Origin: Armatimonadota bacterium | GTDB lineage: Bacteria > Armatimonadota > Zipacnadia > Zipacnadales > UBA11051 | Reading direction: 5' to 3' | DNA length: 6,670 nucleotides | Assembly: GCA_003542955.1 (NCBI GenBank) | Contig: DPJP01000004.1 | Coordinates: 3,020-9,689 of the forward strand | Shown here: one piece after another, positions 6,357 through 6,670 of the stretch | Numbering within the stretch: the stretch's first letter is position 1 | Layout: each line of letters opens with the position of its first letter | Made by a program: the position numbers and the translations under genes | The notes under the pieces: model-generated | Database searches by the model: none | What the model was told of the DNA's origin: nothing | What the model saw: the letters and a program-made list of their open reading frames with translations, nothing else

Positions 6357-6670
6357 CTACTTGTCCTTCTCCGCCTCGTGGATTTCCTTCTCGCGGACGA
6401 CCGACAGATCGGTGCCGGCGAAGCCGGGGTTGTCCGTCGGCAAGAGCAGCGTAAAGGCCGGTGTCAGATCGATCGATAGCGTCGCTCTCCGCACGGTGAA
6501 ATCGAGGATGTGCCCCCCGCCCGTACATTCAGTATCCAGGAAGTGCAGATGGTCTCCGACCACGTTGACCCCCTTGGCGAATGCCGGGCAGCGAAAGCCG
6601 ACGATGGTTCCCCTGACGTTCCTGAACTCGAAGGTCGGCTGCTGCCTGGTGACCTCGACGAGCGGCGGGA
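6357..6670 (-). CDS. budA: Alpha-acetolactate decarboxylase, C-terminal part (5' end outside window)
   Basis: Converts 2-acetolactate to acetoin with release of CO2, a cytoplasmic step of the butanediol/acetoin pathway. Only the last 103 residues are visible; full-length enzymes are roughly 240-260. In visible numbering the hallmark stretch is GTIVGFRCPAFAKGVNVVGD, then HLHF (40-43) and TGGGHILDF (49-57). His40, His42 and His53 match the three-histidine zinc site of the family. The tail LLLPTDNPGF, then an acidic KEIHEAE before the stop, fits the usual C-terminus and probably supplies the catalytic glutamate. The gene is convergent with the sugar importer, so it is not in the same operon. No acetolactate synthase is seen in the window, though one could lie upstream of this gene, to the right. 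Identification rests on recognising family motifs. Confidence 0.88.
   Translation of the reverse strand, partial: PPLVEVTRQQPTFEFRNVRGTIVGFRCPAFAKGVNVVGDHLHFLDTECTGGGHILDFTVRRATLSIDLTPAFTLLLPTDNPGFAGTDLSVVREKEIHEAEKDK

Noticed and set aside
1..6670. Search for CRISPR arrays, tRNA or rRNA genes, transposases and long direct repeats
   Set aside because: None seen: no periodic repeat-spacer pattern, no cloverleaf-like segment with a conserved T-loop, and no transposase frame. The window is almost fully occupied by five coding regions.

Overview
The window is a GC-rich bacterial segment built around a complete ribose-family (CUT2) sugar ABC importer. A multi-PAS sensor histidine kinase is encoded divergently on its left, and the end of an acetolactate decarboxylase gene is encoded convergently on its right. 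The binding protein carries a lipobox, and the neighbour set is not the enterobacterial rbsDACBK arrangement. I suspect a diderm, non-proteobacterial lineage such as Planctomycetota or Armatimonadota, but this is a low-confidence impression from style, not from a marker gene.

Layout: 1-2384 (minus) is a 7-TM, triple-PAS histidine kinase that runs off the left edge inside its ATPase domain. 2385-2665 is the divergent intergenic region. It holds the kinase ribosome binding site, an 8-bp-stem hairpin, a perfect 12-bp palindrome identical to the core of the symmetric lac operator, and the ribosome binding site of the binding-protein gene. 2666-3721, 3730-5244 and 5241-6245 (all plus) encode, in order, the lipoprotein sugar-binding protein, the double ATPase and the permease. 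They are spaced by 8 nt and by a 4-nt overlap, so they are almost certainly one operon. 6246-6356 is a short convergent gap with an imperfect hairpin. 6357-6670 (minus) is the C-terminal part of an alpha-acetolactate decarboxylase whose start lies outside the window.

How it works together: the lipoprotein captures a sugar outside the inner membrane, the RbsC-type permease forms the channel, and the RbsA-type ATPase powers uptake. The ligand is not determined. Several residues that read ribose in E. coli RbsB appear to be replaced, so the ribose label should be read as family only. The lacO-like palindrome 30 bp before the first importer gene suggests control by a LacI/GalR-family repressor encoded elsewhere. 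The kinase may be an additional regulatory input, but only its divergent position supports that. Acetolactate decarboxylase (acetoin formation from pyruvate-derived acetolactate) could be a downstream overflow route for imported sugar, but adjacency is the only link.

I did not find a clearly new biological system here. The most useful leads are the operator-like palindrome, the kinase architecture next to the importer, and the unresolved ligand of the lipoprotein.
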